NCBI GenBank assembly: GCA_964030475.1 | Contig: CAXIPT010000001.1 | Location: forward strand, 10,845,593 to 10,909,592 | Direction of reading: 5' to 3' | Length of the DNA: 64,000 nucleotides | From: Tethya wilhelma | Lineage: Eukaryota > Porifera > Demospongiae > Tethyida > Tethyidae | Shown here: positions 21,724 through 31,640 of the stretch, piece after piece | Position numbering within the stretch: the first letter of the stretch is position 1 | How the letters are laid out: every line of letters begins with the position of its first letter | Position numbers and translations under genes: made by a program | The notes under the pieces: model-generated | Told to the model about the DNA's origin: nothing | What the model saw: only the letters and a program-made list of their open reading frames with translations | Databases searched by the model: none

Positions 21724-22543
21724 TTACATTTTTGTGCATACCTCAGATTGCTTTTGTTGCGTGTAACATAATCACTCCAGAGGGCATTTACGAATGTGAA
21801 CTTCTTCTTGACCAACACCTTCATATCTGTCCGGCAGTCAGGTCTGCGCAAATCTGAAACTTTGCGCGTGCTGGTATACTTCCTATCTACATTCTCATTC
21901 TGCAAACAACATAATATTATAGTAGGTGAATGCTCAATGCTGTACATAAAGTGTAACTTACCCAGTCAAGAAGGGCAAGGTTCATCCTCATCAAGAAAGT
22001 CGGAGTTGAAAAGTGAATCCACTTCGGAACATAGGTCAGCAGCTGATGGTTGAATGATTCAACCCAGAATGTATCGCGACACTAATAACAAGTGTACACA
22101 GGTTAGTGTTAGAAATTGTGACACAATATTGACCATATCTTACCCTGCAAAAGTCTTCTGCATTGCGAAATATGTATGTCACCTTCAGATGCTCCGTCAA
22201 ACTCACAATGGCTCTTGGATTAGTGAGTTGATCTTTGCTGGGAGTATACTCAACTGTGTGGCAAGATGACGTGGACGGGCAGTGTGTATGAATACCCTAT
22301 ATTTGAAAGAACATGTATACTGAAGCGACTTGGTCTGAACAAACTATAATCAACTAACTTGGTAGTGATTGGGGATGTTCAGTGTGAGTTCTCGATGTTT
22401 ATCTGGATTTCCCTCACAGTTCTTCATTGCCCAGTATAGATGAATCTTGATACTTCTCTCTAATGTAACACAAAATAAATATTGTAGAGTAAGCGATCAA
22501 TGCTCAGACACCATCAATTATCGGACGCTATTCTGACTTGCCT
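21524..22543 (-). CDS. C-terminal half of a transposase-like protein, convergent with the 220-aa gene
   Basis: Exons 22459-22359, 22296-22144, 22081-21962, 21899-21742 and 21638-21524 join in phase across 62-62-62-103-bp introns. A further upstream exon is joined by a GC-AG intron at about 22460-22543 and reads back to about 22660. The protein shows IKIHLYWAMKNC, then VESFNHQLLTYVPKW, LALLDWNENVDR and an acidic tail (LDSSDESSDED, stop at 21524). This layout (HLYW, then SFN/FHS...YxPK, then LAxxDxNEN) is one I recognise from multicopy transposon proteins in sponges, corals and fish; superfamily unassigned. The N-terminal half is missing because an inverted duplication follows at 22598. Confidence 0.6.
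21655..21722. repeat. (CTCA)n and (CA)n microsatellites inside an intron
   Basis: About nine CTCA units are followed by about fifteen CA units. They lie in the last intron of the minus-strand gene and explain why it is 103 bp rather than the 62 bp of its sister introns. Confidence 0.9.
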
Positions 22544-22597
22544 GTGGGCGTTGCTGCTTTGAGACTATTACCATTAGACTGCTCGTGAAAATCTACT

Positions 22598-23494
22598 CCA
22601 GGTTGTGCAAACATCCAGCCCCACCCCCTTTCTGTAACGCTTTCTGGCACGATTAAAGGGTGTGTCCGAAATAATCAGTAGTCGGCCCAAAAATTCATAT
22701 CACGGACGGCAGCTCAAAACAACCTGTAAACTTGTGGTAGAGCTACCCAATCTGGAGATCAGAAAGTTCAGTTCTCTTACTATTAATATTCCAAGAGAGG
22801 AGCTGATTGCAGGTAGCAGTGTCTCAAACAAAGCCGTCATATCATTGAGGTCGAGCGATCCAATATAAAATGGCCAATTTCACTGTTTTACTGAATTTTA
22901 GCAATTGCTGTGAAAGTAAGCGATACTTAATAGTATAGACATATAAAGAAGCTTATCAATAGCTTCTATATGTAATTTCAACTTGTTTTAGCAGATACTA
23001 TGCCAGTTGTCCATTTATTTCTAAATAGCATCCATATAGATTTTTCTAATAGCCTTGTAGGGTGCGATCTTGTTAAACAATTAAACAATTGTCAGAATAT
23101 TATATACAGCAATATCAAATTACACACAGAAGTTAACAGTAAATTTCTTTTAATGATTATGCACTCAAACTTGCTTGCTTACACATCTAAGTGCCTAAAA
23201 CCAGTGAAAACGCTAACAATTAATGTTTGATAATCGATTGTTCGACCTCAATGATATGACGGTTTCGTTTAAGACACTGCTGCCTGCAATCAGCTCCTCT
23301 CTTGGAATATTAATAGCAAGAGAACTGAACTTTTTGATCTCCAGATTGGGTAGCTCTACCACAAGTTTACAGGTTGTTTTGAGCTGCCGTCCGTGATGTG
23401 ATTTTTTGGGCCGACTATTGATTATTTCGGACACACCCTTTAATCGTGCCAGAAAGCGTTACAGAAAGGGGGTGGGGCTGGATGTTTGCACAAC
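22598..23494. repeat. Large inverted repeat: 265-bp arms around a 370-bp spacer
   Basis: Sequence 22598-22862 is repeated inverted at 23232-23494 with roughly 93 percent identity by eye. The shared part includes GTTGTGCAAACATCCAGCCC, the TGTGTCCGAAATAATCA motif and a 68-73-codon open frame in each arm. The outer ends contain the upstream exon of the minus-strand transposase-like gene (GWGWMFAQP). The right arm stops at a single N (23495). It is either a long-TIR element or a head-to-head duplication of the gene's 5' part. Confidence 0.75.
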
Positions 23495-23495
23495 N

Positions 23496-24155
23496 ACAGG
23501 AATGGTATTAAATTGATCAATTCAGCTCCGTACCATCCATCCAGCAACGGGCAAGCTGAACGTGCAGTTCAGACAGTTAAGAGAGGGATCGAACGTATCA
23601 AAGGAGAGAATGTGCAAGAAAAACTCTCTAAATTTCTGTTCGACTATAGGATTACACCTCATGCAGTAACTGGTGTTCCACCGTGTGAACTCTTAATGAA
23701 CCGAACATTACGATCTCGTTTTGATTTGTTGTTTCCAAATGTTAAAGGAAAAGTGCAAGAGAAGCAAAGGAAGCAACAAGAGCTTCATGATAATTCAAAA
23801 CAATTGCGTACTTTTCAGGCTGATGACTTAGTGTTTATTGAGAATTTTGCAAACAAGAAACCAAAGTGGATTCCTGGGGTGATTGTCCAGCAGAGTGGTA
23901 TGTAATTCGGGTAGAGTGTGGTTCCAATGTAAGGAGACATGTGGACAACATTCGTAAGAGAGAGAGCAGGGAACAGAGTGTGGAAGTTTCATTGGAAATG
24001 CCAGGACCCAGTTTAGAGTCCGCAGGCTCTCCTCCAAACACTCCGCAGGATGAGGATCAGGAAGTGGAAAATCCTCAAGACTCCACCCTGATGGCTCCGC
24101 CTCCCCCACGGAGATCATCTAGAGCTAGACAGGCTCCAGACAGATTTAGTAAGTG
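23496..24155 (+). pseudogene. Ty3/gypsy integrase C-terminal part
   Basis: The frame starts directly after a single N with SAPYHPSSNGQAERAVQTVK, the end of the integrase core containing the catalytic Glu (in QAER), then YRITPHAVTGVPPCELL, the GPY/F-like region (DLVFIENF, KPKWIPGVI), and after a frameshift near 23890 WYVIRVECGSNVRRHVDNIR. The tail is Pro/Ser-rich and ends RRSSRARQAPDRFSK. That order is typical of metazoan gypsy pol 3' ends. Everything upstream is absent. Confidence 0.88.
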
Positions 24156-24222
24156 ACTATAATTGTTTTTTTTGTTTTTGTATAGTTTTCTTTCTTATTT
24201 ACTTTGTGTGAGAAACAGTAAT

Positions 24223-24235
24223 AAGAAGGGGGAAG
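24223..24235 (+). promoter_or_regulatory. Polypurine tract of the gypsy element
   Basis: AAGAAGGGGGAAG lies just after the pol stop and immediately before TGTAG, where the LTR should start. In LTR elements it primes plus-strand DNA synthesis. Confidence 0.7.
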
Positions 24236-24364
24236 TGTAGTAACTGGAAACTTGTAATAACTGTAATTAGTTGAGTATTTCCTGTATGTGAATATTATGA
24301 CGTCATGTAAAACTATAAATGCATGCATGCTTATTTGTATCTGAGTTTTTTATATCCCTGTTCA
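24236..24364 (+). mobile_element. Probable gypsy 3' LTR, short (about 130 bp)
   Basis: The start TGTAGTAACTGG follows the polypurine tract. An ACTATAAATGC box at about 24310 could act as a TATA signal. A plausible end is TGTTCA at about 24364, but without a second LTR or target duplication the right border is uncertain. Confidence 0.5.
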
Positions 24365-24562
24365 ATGTCAAAGAACTTTTGTTGTAAGGGCGCGATACCA
24401 CAGTATGATAACACAAAATATTCTAATTATGGTAAACTTTGTCGTATCAAAATTATGAGAAAAAATATTGCACTGTTTGTGAATTACGGCCGAGAAGGAG
24501 GTCTCGGCAGGTGTGCATTATATGGAAAACCTTGAATAACTTTGAAGCGAATAAGCGGGTCT

Positions 24563-24824
24563 GGTTATAATTTTAATAATTTTAATTTTGGTTGCCATAG
24601 CAACAACTTTAACGAGCTGCCTAATTAATTATTCATATTTTCACTAATTATACAAATATGCAAATGTCACATGACCTGATTTTAATTTCAATTAATTATT
24701 CTTACTTTAACAAATACACATGCAAGGTTTCAAGTCAATTCGTCACTTTATTGCGAAGTTATTAGAGTTCTGAATATTAATTAGTCTTCAGTTAAGGCAC
24801 ATTTTTGACCCAGGCCTTAACTAC
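24563..24824. repeat. Family D TTAA-type MITE, right part
   Basis: It contains GGTTGCCATAGCAAC, GTCACATGAC, and the right end TTGACCCAGGCCTTAACTACC followed by CAGAGTG. The same right-end layout occurs at 62500-62556. The left terminus is not found. Confidence 0.65.
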
Positions 24825-25814
24825 CCAGAGTGGGAGGAGTTTCCTGGGTGGTGCCAAATAAACTAGCACTTGAGTCAAAGAAAAAAGCTTAGCACTGCAT
24901 GAGTAAAGCAGTCTGCAGCACTGTAATGTTTTTCTTTTCTTAAATTATTTGCTACACAAAGAAACAGCTGTAAATCAACCCAAAAATGGTTACCAAGGTA
25001 AAATTGTTGCATGCGCCATACTACTGCATATGCAAATATGCCAGTAGTAAATTATGTTTTTTTCTTGTAAAAGTACATGAGCAGGGAAATACCTAACCAC
25101 AAACAGGGAAATATCACTTTTATTCCCTGGCTGTAACCTAGGATACAAGGATATATGATTGTGTAATTGTACAAAACCTTTTGTACCTGAAATAAAGCAA
25201 ACCAGTGAAGTAGCTTAATATTACACTTTTTCTGTTACTGTTATGTGTTAGTTAAAAAAATTACCTGGCAATAAACAGAATGACTGTTTTCCGACTTGTC
25301 ATTGTTCCTTCCCTCTCTAGAATTTGGGTAATTTCAGTAGGTCCACAGTTCTGCCTCCATAGTGTAAGGATCCTAATTTTAGCATACTCACTTAGTACCA
25401 TTTCTCCGACTGAGAGAAATGATTTCTCAAAAATACACCAGCCACTGATAAACTGCTTCCCAGTTACAGGATCTATTGTTTATATAGTCTCACAAACACA
25501 GTGAAGTTTATGAGAATGTCATGAAGTTCATGAGAATTCATGAAGTTCATGTAAAACCACAAATAAATTTTAGCCAATAAAATTCATTTACTTCATGTGG
25601 CTACACTTAGTAAAACACGCACGTCAATCTCAAAAAGATCACGAGACATCATCATGAATACTTTGTGATACTTATGAGTTTCTTGAAGATTAACTACTAT
25701 GTTGTGAAGCTCATGTAACCTTTTTTTGGCCAATACTGTAGCTTCTTAGGCCATTGTGGCCACACAGTTTGTTTCTAGTGGTGCAAACATGTACCTAGAG
25801 TCACACTATATTAT
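24825..25814. other. No gene seen
   Basis: AT-rich DNA. Between 25505 and 25700 there are several loose repeats of GAAGTTCATGAGAA and its relatives, which may be a decayed short tandem array. No protein signal. Confidence 0.4.
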
Positions 25815-26572
25815 ACAAGTAAAAAACATTGGAAATGTAATGAGACACAAGAATGGGGCTAAATCGTAAAAAGAATGCAAACAAGATGGAATGGCTGTTA
25901 GAGTGTGTGTCTTGAATTCTTCCTGTATGGGCTGCATTTAGCAATCTCCTTATTGATTCTCTCATTTTGCCCACAGGAAGAATTCCTTACACACTCTAAC
26001 AGCCATTCCATCTTGTTTGCGTTCTTTTTACGATTTAGCCCCATTCCTGTGTCTCATTACATTTCCAATGTTTTTTTTTTTACTTGTTTGTTCTCATTTT
26101 TCCATAATTTTACAAATCACATTTGAGTTGGTATGTGTAGCTAGCTACTGAGCTAGTAGTCTGGCAAGCCAGACTACTGAACGGCGGGCTGCTGAGTAAG
26201 GCTGGTAAGTTGTGTAGCCTGCTTGATGCTGAAGTGAAACACACATCTCCGCATCTCAGTCATTTGGAGGCAGGAGCTATATCATAACATTTACTTGCTT
26301 TTCTATGTAATGATAATCAAAGTCCTGATTCATCTCTTAAGAAGAGCAAGAGTATCCAGGTATCACAAAATAGTTCCAGGCAACATTTAATTCCAAATAA
26401 CGCACACTTTTGTGTGTGGAAAGGGTCGTCAATACGATTTTTTTTTTCCAGAAGCTAATGAATTATGCATGAGTGTAGAAATTAATCGCAGCCATATGGA
26501 GGAGGCGCTTTCGCCTTGTATCTTATCTAGCTACTCAATGAGAGGCGCTAAAAGGCTGATGGCAAATTTAAG
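25815..26572 (+). repeat. Composite repeat B-C-A, truncated in block A
   Basis: The foldback B (25815-26087) has an extra GG in both arms (GGGGCTAAATCG and CGATTTAGCCCC). Spacer C (26088-26460) has the perfect hairpin AGTAGTCTGGC/GCCAGACTACT at about 26155-26180. Block A stops at about 26572, where unrelated sequence and the minisatellite begin. Confidence 0.87.
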
Positions 26573-26639
26573 CGGGTACTAAAATGACGTCATCAATAAC
26601 AGTGTAATTAACGTAACGTATATAGTGGGCAGGGCTGTA

Positions 26640-27186
26640 CAGTGCAAGACATGCAAGACAGCAAGACAGTAAGACTGTAAGACAATAGGACTGAAGGACA
26701 GAGACAGCAAGACAGTAAGACAACAGGACTGAAGGACAGAGACAGAAAGACAGTAAGACAGTAGGACTGAAGGACAAAGACAGCAAGACAGTAAGACTGT
26801 AAGACAATAGGACTGAAGACAGAGACAGCAAGGCAATAAGACAACAGGACTGAAGGACAGAGACAGTAAGACAGTAGGACTGAAGGACAGAGACAGTAAG
26901 ACTGTAAGACAATAGGACTGAAGACAGAGACAGCAAGGCAGTAAGACAATAGGACTGAAGGACAGACATGCAGTAAGAAAATAGGACAGAGACAGCAAGA
27001 TAGCAAGACAGAAGGACAGAAGACAATAGGACTGAAGGACAGAAGGACAGAAGGGACAGAGACAGCAATTAATATAGCAAGACAGAAAGACAGTAAGACA
27101 GAAGGGCATGTACAGAGACAATAAGACAATAGGACAGAGACAGGAAGACAGTAGGACAGTAAGACAGTAAGACGTCAGGACAGAAA
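26640..27186. repeat. Purine-rich degenerate minisatellite, about 550 bp
   Basis: Imperfect tandem units built from AGACAGTAAGACA and AATAGGACTGAAGGACAGAG, with higher-order units of roughly 60 bp. The plus strand is almost pyrimidine-free, so all three antisense frames are open and spell Leu/Ser/Val-rich nonsense. Not coding. Confidence 0.88.
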
Positions 27187-27187
27187 G

Positions 27188-28213
27188 TATTCCCAGTACG
27201 GTAGTACTGGGTACATAGGAATGGCACGGATGGCCCATTAGCACAATACAAATATTCACGCAAATAACTCTGCAAAAACTGAGCACTTGGCACTAAAAGG
27301 CTTCTTAAACTACTATTTAGCCTTTTCTCTTTCTATTTAGCCTAAAAACATAGCCTAAAACCATCGCTAAAGTAACAAACTAAAGTATGCCAAACCTCCA
27401 ATTTTCTCCATCTTCTTCTTCTTCTTCTTCTTCTATCTTGGAACGACTTTTCTCGAAGACCGCTCACTTTCAGAAGCTGATTCTTGAAAGAATAAACTTG
27501 GTTTCTTTGTCTTCACGTGCTTTCTGTATTGGTTATTCGTCTCTAGCTGAGTCGCTAGATACAAGACAAAAAGCGCCTTCTCCGTATGGTAGCCATTCAT
27601 TTCTATACTCATTAGCTACCTTGGAAATCAAGTTGACGACCCTTTTCCAGTTAGACAAGTGTGCGTTATTTGGAATCCGAATATTTGCTGCCCTGCCTGT
27701 TTTATCTGAAGATTTCTGGTTGTGCTGAAGTCTCTGTAACCTGTTACTGGTACCTTTCAGTCTTAAATAATAGGAGGTGAATAGACTACTTTGTTACATA
27801 GTTGTCATTCTAAGAAGATGAACAATGCACGTAAATTTTGTAAGATACAGCTCCAGCCTCCTGAGATGCTTCACCATGACTTTATACTGATAGCATAGAT
27901 TATAACATAAGCTATTATATCCATGCTGATAGTGTACAAGTAACTACCATGTACACACAAACTCAATTGTGATGTAGAATTATGAAAAAATGAGAACAAA
28001 CAAGTGAAAAAAACATTGAAAATGTAAAGAGATATAGGAATGGCCAATCGTAAAAAAGAAAGCAAACAAGATGGAATGGCTGTTTGAGTGTGTAAAGAAT
28101 TATTCCTATGGGCAACATGAGGGACCCAACATGGGAAGAGAGTACTGCATGCAGCCCACACAGGAATGATTCTGCACACACTCAAACAGCCATTCCATCT
28201 TGTTTGCTTTCTT
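27188..28213 (-). repeat. Composite repeat, subfamily 2, minus strand (A2-C2-B)
   Basis: It starts TATTCCCAGTACGGTAGTAC, carries A2 with CTCTAGCTGAG and a (CTT)n tract, the C2 spacer (to about 27997), and a foldback B (28000-28213) with the TTTGAGTG/CACTCAAA arm pair. It ends at a single N (28214) before the right terminus of B. Confidence 0.85.
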
Positions 28214-28214
28214 N

Positions 28215-28381
28215 CTGTGGGCAAAATTAGAGACTCAATAAGGAGATTGTTAAATGCAGCCCATACAGGAAGAATTCAAGACACACACTCTAACAGCCAT
28301 TCCATCTTGTTTGCGTTCTTTTTACGATTTATAGCCCCATTCCTGTGTCTCATTACATTTCCAATGTTTTTTTTTACTTGT
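28215..28381. repeat. Right half of another foldback B
   Basis: Sequence after the N is the inner loop and right arm of a B copy of the other type (CACTCTAAC, CGATTTATAGCCCC), so it does not belong to the half before the N. Confidence 0.85.
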
Positions 28382-28383
28382 TC

Positions 28384-28640
28384 AAATATATAGGAGGTAG
28401 GCGGCACTCTTCTATCTGCCTAGAACGTTGATAGTTGACTCTGTGACCCCTCTACTGGCAGCTCAAGGATGCCGCCCCTATCCAGAAACTGTGACCTGAG
28501 TATCCCTTGCAGTCAGTGCAATGCCAGCCTCCGTGAGAGCTTTCTTTATCTGCTGCACTAAAAGCGGTCATGAGTGAGGAAACGATTATCCACCACACTA
28601 GCTTCCATTTCCATTAGCAGTGACCATTACCAATTATTTA
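28384..28640 (-). pseudogene. Tyrosine recombinase, C-terminal catalytic remnant
   Basis: On the minus strand, pieces in neighbouring frames read FLTHDRF, VQQIKKALTEAGI, DCKGYSGHSFWIGAAS, SRGVTESTINVLGR and KSAAYLLYI. This is the HxxR box and the region up to the nucleophilic Tyr of phage-integrase-type recombinases as found in DIRS or Crypton-like elements and in sponge and cnidarian multicopy proteins. The HSFR box has become HSFW (the catalytic Arg is lost) and the Trp after LGR is a TAG stop. At least two frameshifts. It is cut off by the B repeat right after the Tyr. Confidence 0.65.
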
Positions 28641-28977
28641 TTAATAACTAGTAGTGCAATGAACTTGAACAGTGGTCCTTGTGAATCCTCACGGCACTGA
28701 TTTAGCACACTAAAGAGGTCAGAAATTGCACATCATTTTTATCTGTGTAGTACAGTAAAATTACCATCACTGGATCTGGTATGTTATAACTGATTTGTAC
28801 CTTAAATTTCAAAGTCACATTCTATTAAGTGCCCATCACTACTTTTGTGTTACAGGTCTTCCAATACAGAAATTTGCAGACTTCTTGCACGTGTACCGCG
28901 TAAAGCGTACAGCGAATCGTTATTAGCACATGCGCAAACGTTCCCGGGAATTCAAAATTGATCAATTGAGGGTCAAA

Positions 28978-29928
28978 ATGGCTTCTTGTGAACCTGGCAG
29001 ATGTAGTGCTTATTCTGAAGATTTACGATGGAGAATGGTATGGCAAAAAGAAGCACTGGGATTCTCTCACTTGAGGATAGCTCAAAACCTTGGTGTCGAT
29101 CAAAGTACAGTGTCCAGAACATTGACTCTTTTCTCTCAAGTGAGTAAAAAGCCATATCCAAAAGATAAAGCTTTCAGAAAGCTAACAACTCCAGCTCAGC
29201 TACTAATTCTGAATACAGTTATATCTAAACCAGGAATTTACCTCCATGAAGTTCAACGAGAACTATTGGATATTCTTCAATTCTCTGTGGACATCTCTAC
29301 CATTTGGTTTTACTCGCCAAAAGCTAGGTCTAATTGCTGTGCAACAAGACGAGTTTCTTCGTCAACAATATATTTTAGATGTATTAGTTTATCAGCCCGA
29401 GATGCTAGTCTTCCTTGATGAAACTGGAGCTGATCAAAGAAACGTACTGAGAAGATATGGCTATAGCTTGCGTGGAATTCCTCTCAGGAAGCAGTCCCTC
29501 CTTGTTCGAGGAGAGCGTGTGTCGGGATTGGCTATAATGTCAATTGAAGGATTGCTTGACGTAAGTATTGTTAGGGGAACAACAGATGGGGATGTGTTTT
29601 ATGATTTTGTGCAGAAATACCTTCTACCAAAATTACAACCATTCAACGGTGTAAATTCCCATAGTGTTGTCATTATGGACAATTGCTCCATACACCATAT
29701 ACAAGAAACAGTCTCAATGATTGAAGAAGTTGGAGCGATTGTTCACTTCCTACCACCATACTCTCCAGATTTTAACCCTATTGAAGAAATGTTCTCAAAG
29801 GTTGAAAGTGAGATCAAGAAGCTAGAATACACCATGGAATTGAACTTATAACAATGACAGCATTTGCTTCAATTAAAGCACAAGACTGTGAAGGGTGGAT
29901 CTCACATTGCAATATTTACAATTATTAG
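28978..29928 (+). pseudogene. Tc1/IS630-like DD34E transposase, two frameshifts
   Basis: The ATG at 28978 opens a helix-turn-helix region (YSEDLRWRMVW, then IAQNLGVDQSTVSRTL). A frameshift near 29300 moves to the frame with the first catalytic Asp in VFLDETGADQRN, the second in VVIMDNCSIHH, and the Glu in PPYSPDFNPIEE. Thirty-four residues separate the second Asp from the Glu. A second frameshift near 29840 leads to MTAFASIKAQDCEGWISH and a stop at 29928. In the family it cuts and pastes at TA. All three catalytic residues survive, so the decay is recent. Just beyond its end lies the convergent gene at 29942. Confidence 0.85.
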
Positions 29929-29941
29929 TCCTCATATATAC

Positions 29942-30022
29942 CTAAAGTTTCTTTAAAGCAATCATTATGTTATTCTTCTGTTTGGCAAACTCCTTTTCTG
30001 TAATTATTCCATCATCAAACAA
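29942..30022 (-). pseudogene. 3' end of a SHOCT-like accessory gene (copy 1)
   Basis: The minus strand reads LFDDGIITEKEFAKQKNNI and stops 14 bp from the end of the DD34E transposase. This matches the C-terminus of the gene at 34144-36560. In SHOCT domains a short helix-turn-helix of the form (L)xxGxITxEEF is typical. The copy is cut by a single N at 30023. Confidence 0.65.
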
Positions 30023-30023
30023 N

Positions 30024-31588
30024 ACAAGTGCACTTATGTCTTGATTTTATGCGTAACGGTTTTACACTACCTTGGTAGTCAAGTAGTAAGTAGTCAACTC
30101 CACTGTCTAGCCTTCGAGCTTTGGCTAGGAATTAACCGCCTGTCCAGTGACAGGTGGGTATGGCACGACAGTCTTTTAGTTGGTTTTCTGGACGCTTTGA
30201 CTTTAGCTTTGCTCTAAATACATGAAAACACACAAAAAGAAAAAAAAAAAAAAAGAAAAGGCGCTTTCAGTAGGCGTGCACGTTCAGAGTCGGATTAAAA
30301 TCTCAGTCATGAGTGAGGAGGCTATGACATGCTGAGAATTTGTGGTCAACAGAAGTCAGACAGTTCAACAATACATTAATAATTTTAAATTCAGCAGATT
30401 GGAGCATATAATATATGATATAATTATGATTAACATAATGATATTTATCAAGTTTGAATCAGTTCAACAAGACATTTTAGCAGCAACTTGGTTTGCAGCA
30501 GATGTGTTTAACAATAATACATAACATTTGCAAAAAGTGAGCATGAAACAAATCAGGCTCTATAATAATTATTGAGTCCAGGAAGAACATGAAAATTTAA
30601 TAAGGGTGACCAACAGCAATAATGTATAGTTAATGAATTCTTATCTAGTAGCGAACAAAATTAATATTGAGTCTTAATTTGAAGTGGCACATGAACCAAT
30701 CAAACACCTCCACTTTTTCCTGATGCTTGCTTTCACACACTTCTTGTGGAACCATCTCGGGCAGTAATCACAACCTACCCAGTTACGTTCTTCTCCACTA
30801 GCAAAGCACTCTTGGCATACTGAGCACTTGTTTGCATCAATACTAGCACTACTGTCATACCTGGTCTTCTTTTGTTTATTACCACCAATTCTCTTAGTTT
30901 TTGGCCTCTTACGGCTTTTACGAGCAGGTTGGGTGACAGTTAAAGTCAACACCTCTTTCAGCTTCTTTGAAGCAGCTGTAGGAGATAAAAGCATTATGAT
31001 CAGTCATAGGTGCTACTTGAAGCAAACTAATTTTTAAAGCATCCATAATTTAGCTGGGAGTAAGGCTAGGCATGCAAGTCAGTTCACTTTTGATTGGATG
31101 TATTCATACCTGAGTAATTGGCACAAACATTTGAAATGTCTGAAAGGGGAGGTGTTGGCTGCTGGACTGATACCTCAGGCTGCTGAGACAAGCAGAGTAG
31201 GGTGGTCTTCTGCTGAGACGAGGCCGACAGTGGGGTCTGCTGCTGAGACGAGGCCGAGAGTGAGGTCTGCTGCTGAGACGAGGCTGGCAGTGGGGTCTGC
31301 TGCTGAGACGAGGAGGAGAAGATTGGGGTCTGCTGCTGAGACGAGGAGGAGAAGATTGGCGTCTGCTGCTGAGAGGAAGCCAAGAGTGGGGTCTGCTGCT
31401 GAGACGAGGCTGACAGTGGGGTCTGCTGCTGAGACGAGGAGGAGAAGATTGGGGTCTGCTGCTGAGATGAGGAGGAGAAGATTGGCGTCTGCTGCTGAGA
31501 CGAGGCCGAGAGTGGGATCTGCTGCTGAGATGAGGCCGACAGTGGGATCTGCTGCTGAGAGGAAGCCGAGAGTGGGGTCTGCTGCTGA
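30024..31588 (-). CDS. 3' part of the ATPase/Q-rich/PHD gene (copy 1), between two single-N joins
   Basis: Two minus-strand exons are visible. Exon 31588-31110 is a 30-bp minisatellite encoding about 14 units of the SQQQTPLSAS type and then LSDISNVCANYS before a GT donor. Exon 30975-30674 encodes a basic linker and a C-terminal PHD finger with ligand order C-C-C-C-H-C-C-C (KCSVC, then GCDYC, WFHKKC, WRC, GSC). The exons join in phase across a 134-bp intron. The PHD ligands are complete here, unlike the copy at 49623. PHD fingers usually bind histone tails. The segment also contains a 3' flank (30024-30673) shared with 49028-49620. Confidence 0.7.
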
Positions 31589-31589
31589 N

Positions 31590-31640
31590 AATGGGCCATC
31601 CTTGCCATTCCTGTGTACCCAGTACTACCGTACTGGGAAT
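31590..31640 (+). repeat. Terminal fragment of block A
   Basis: AATGGGCCATCCTTGCCATT followed by the CCCAGTA/TACTGGG hairpin, directly after a single N at 31589. Only the last 50 bp of block A are present. Confidence 0.85.

Noticed and set aside
21654..21857. Plus-strand frame starting with Thr-His-Ser repeats
   Set aside because: It translates the (CTCA)n/(CA)n microsatellite within an intron of the minus-strand gene.
26568..27293. Three overlapping long minus-strand frames rich in Leu, Ser, Val and Cys
   Set aside because: All frames are open because the opposite strand is a purine-rich minisatellite. The residues simply echo the repeat.
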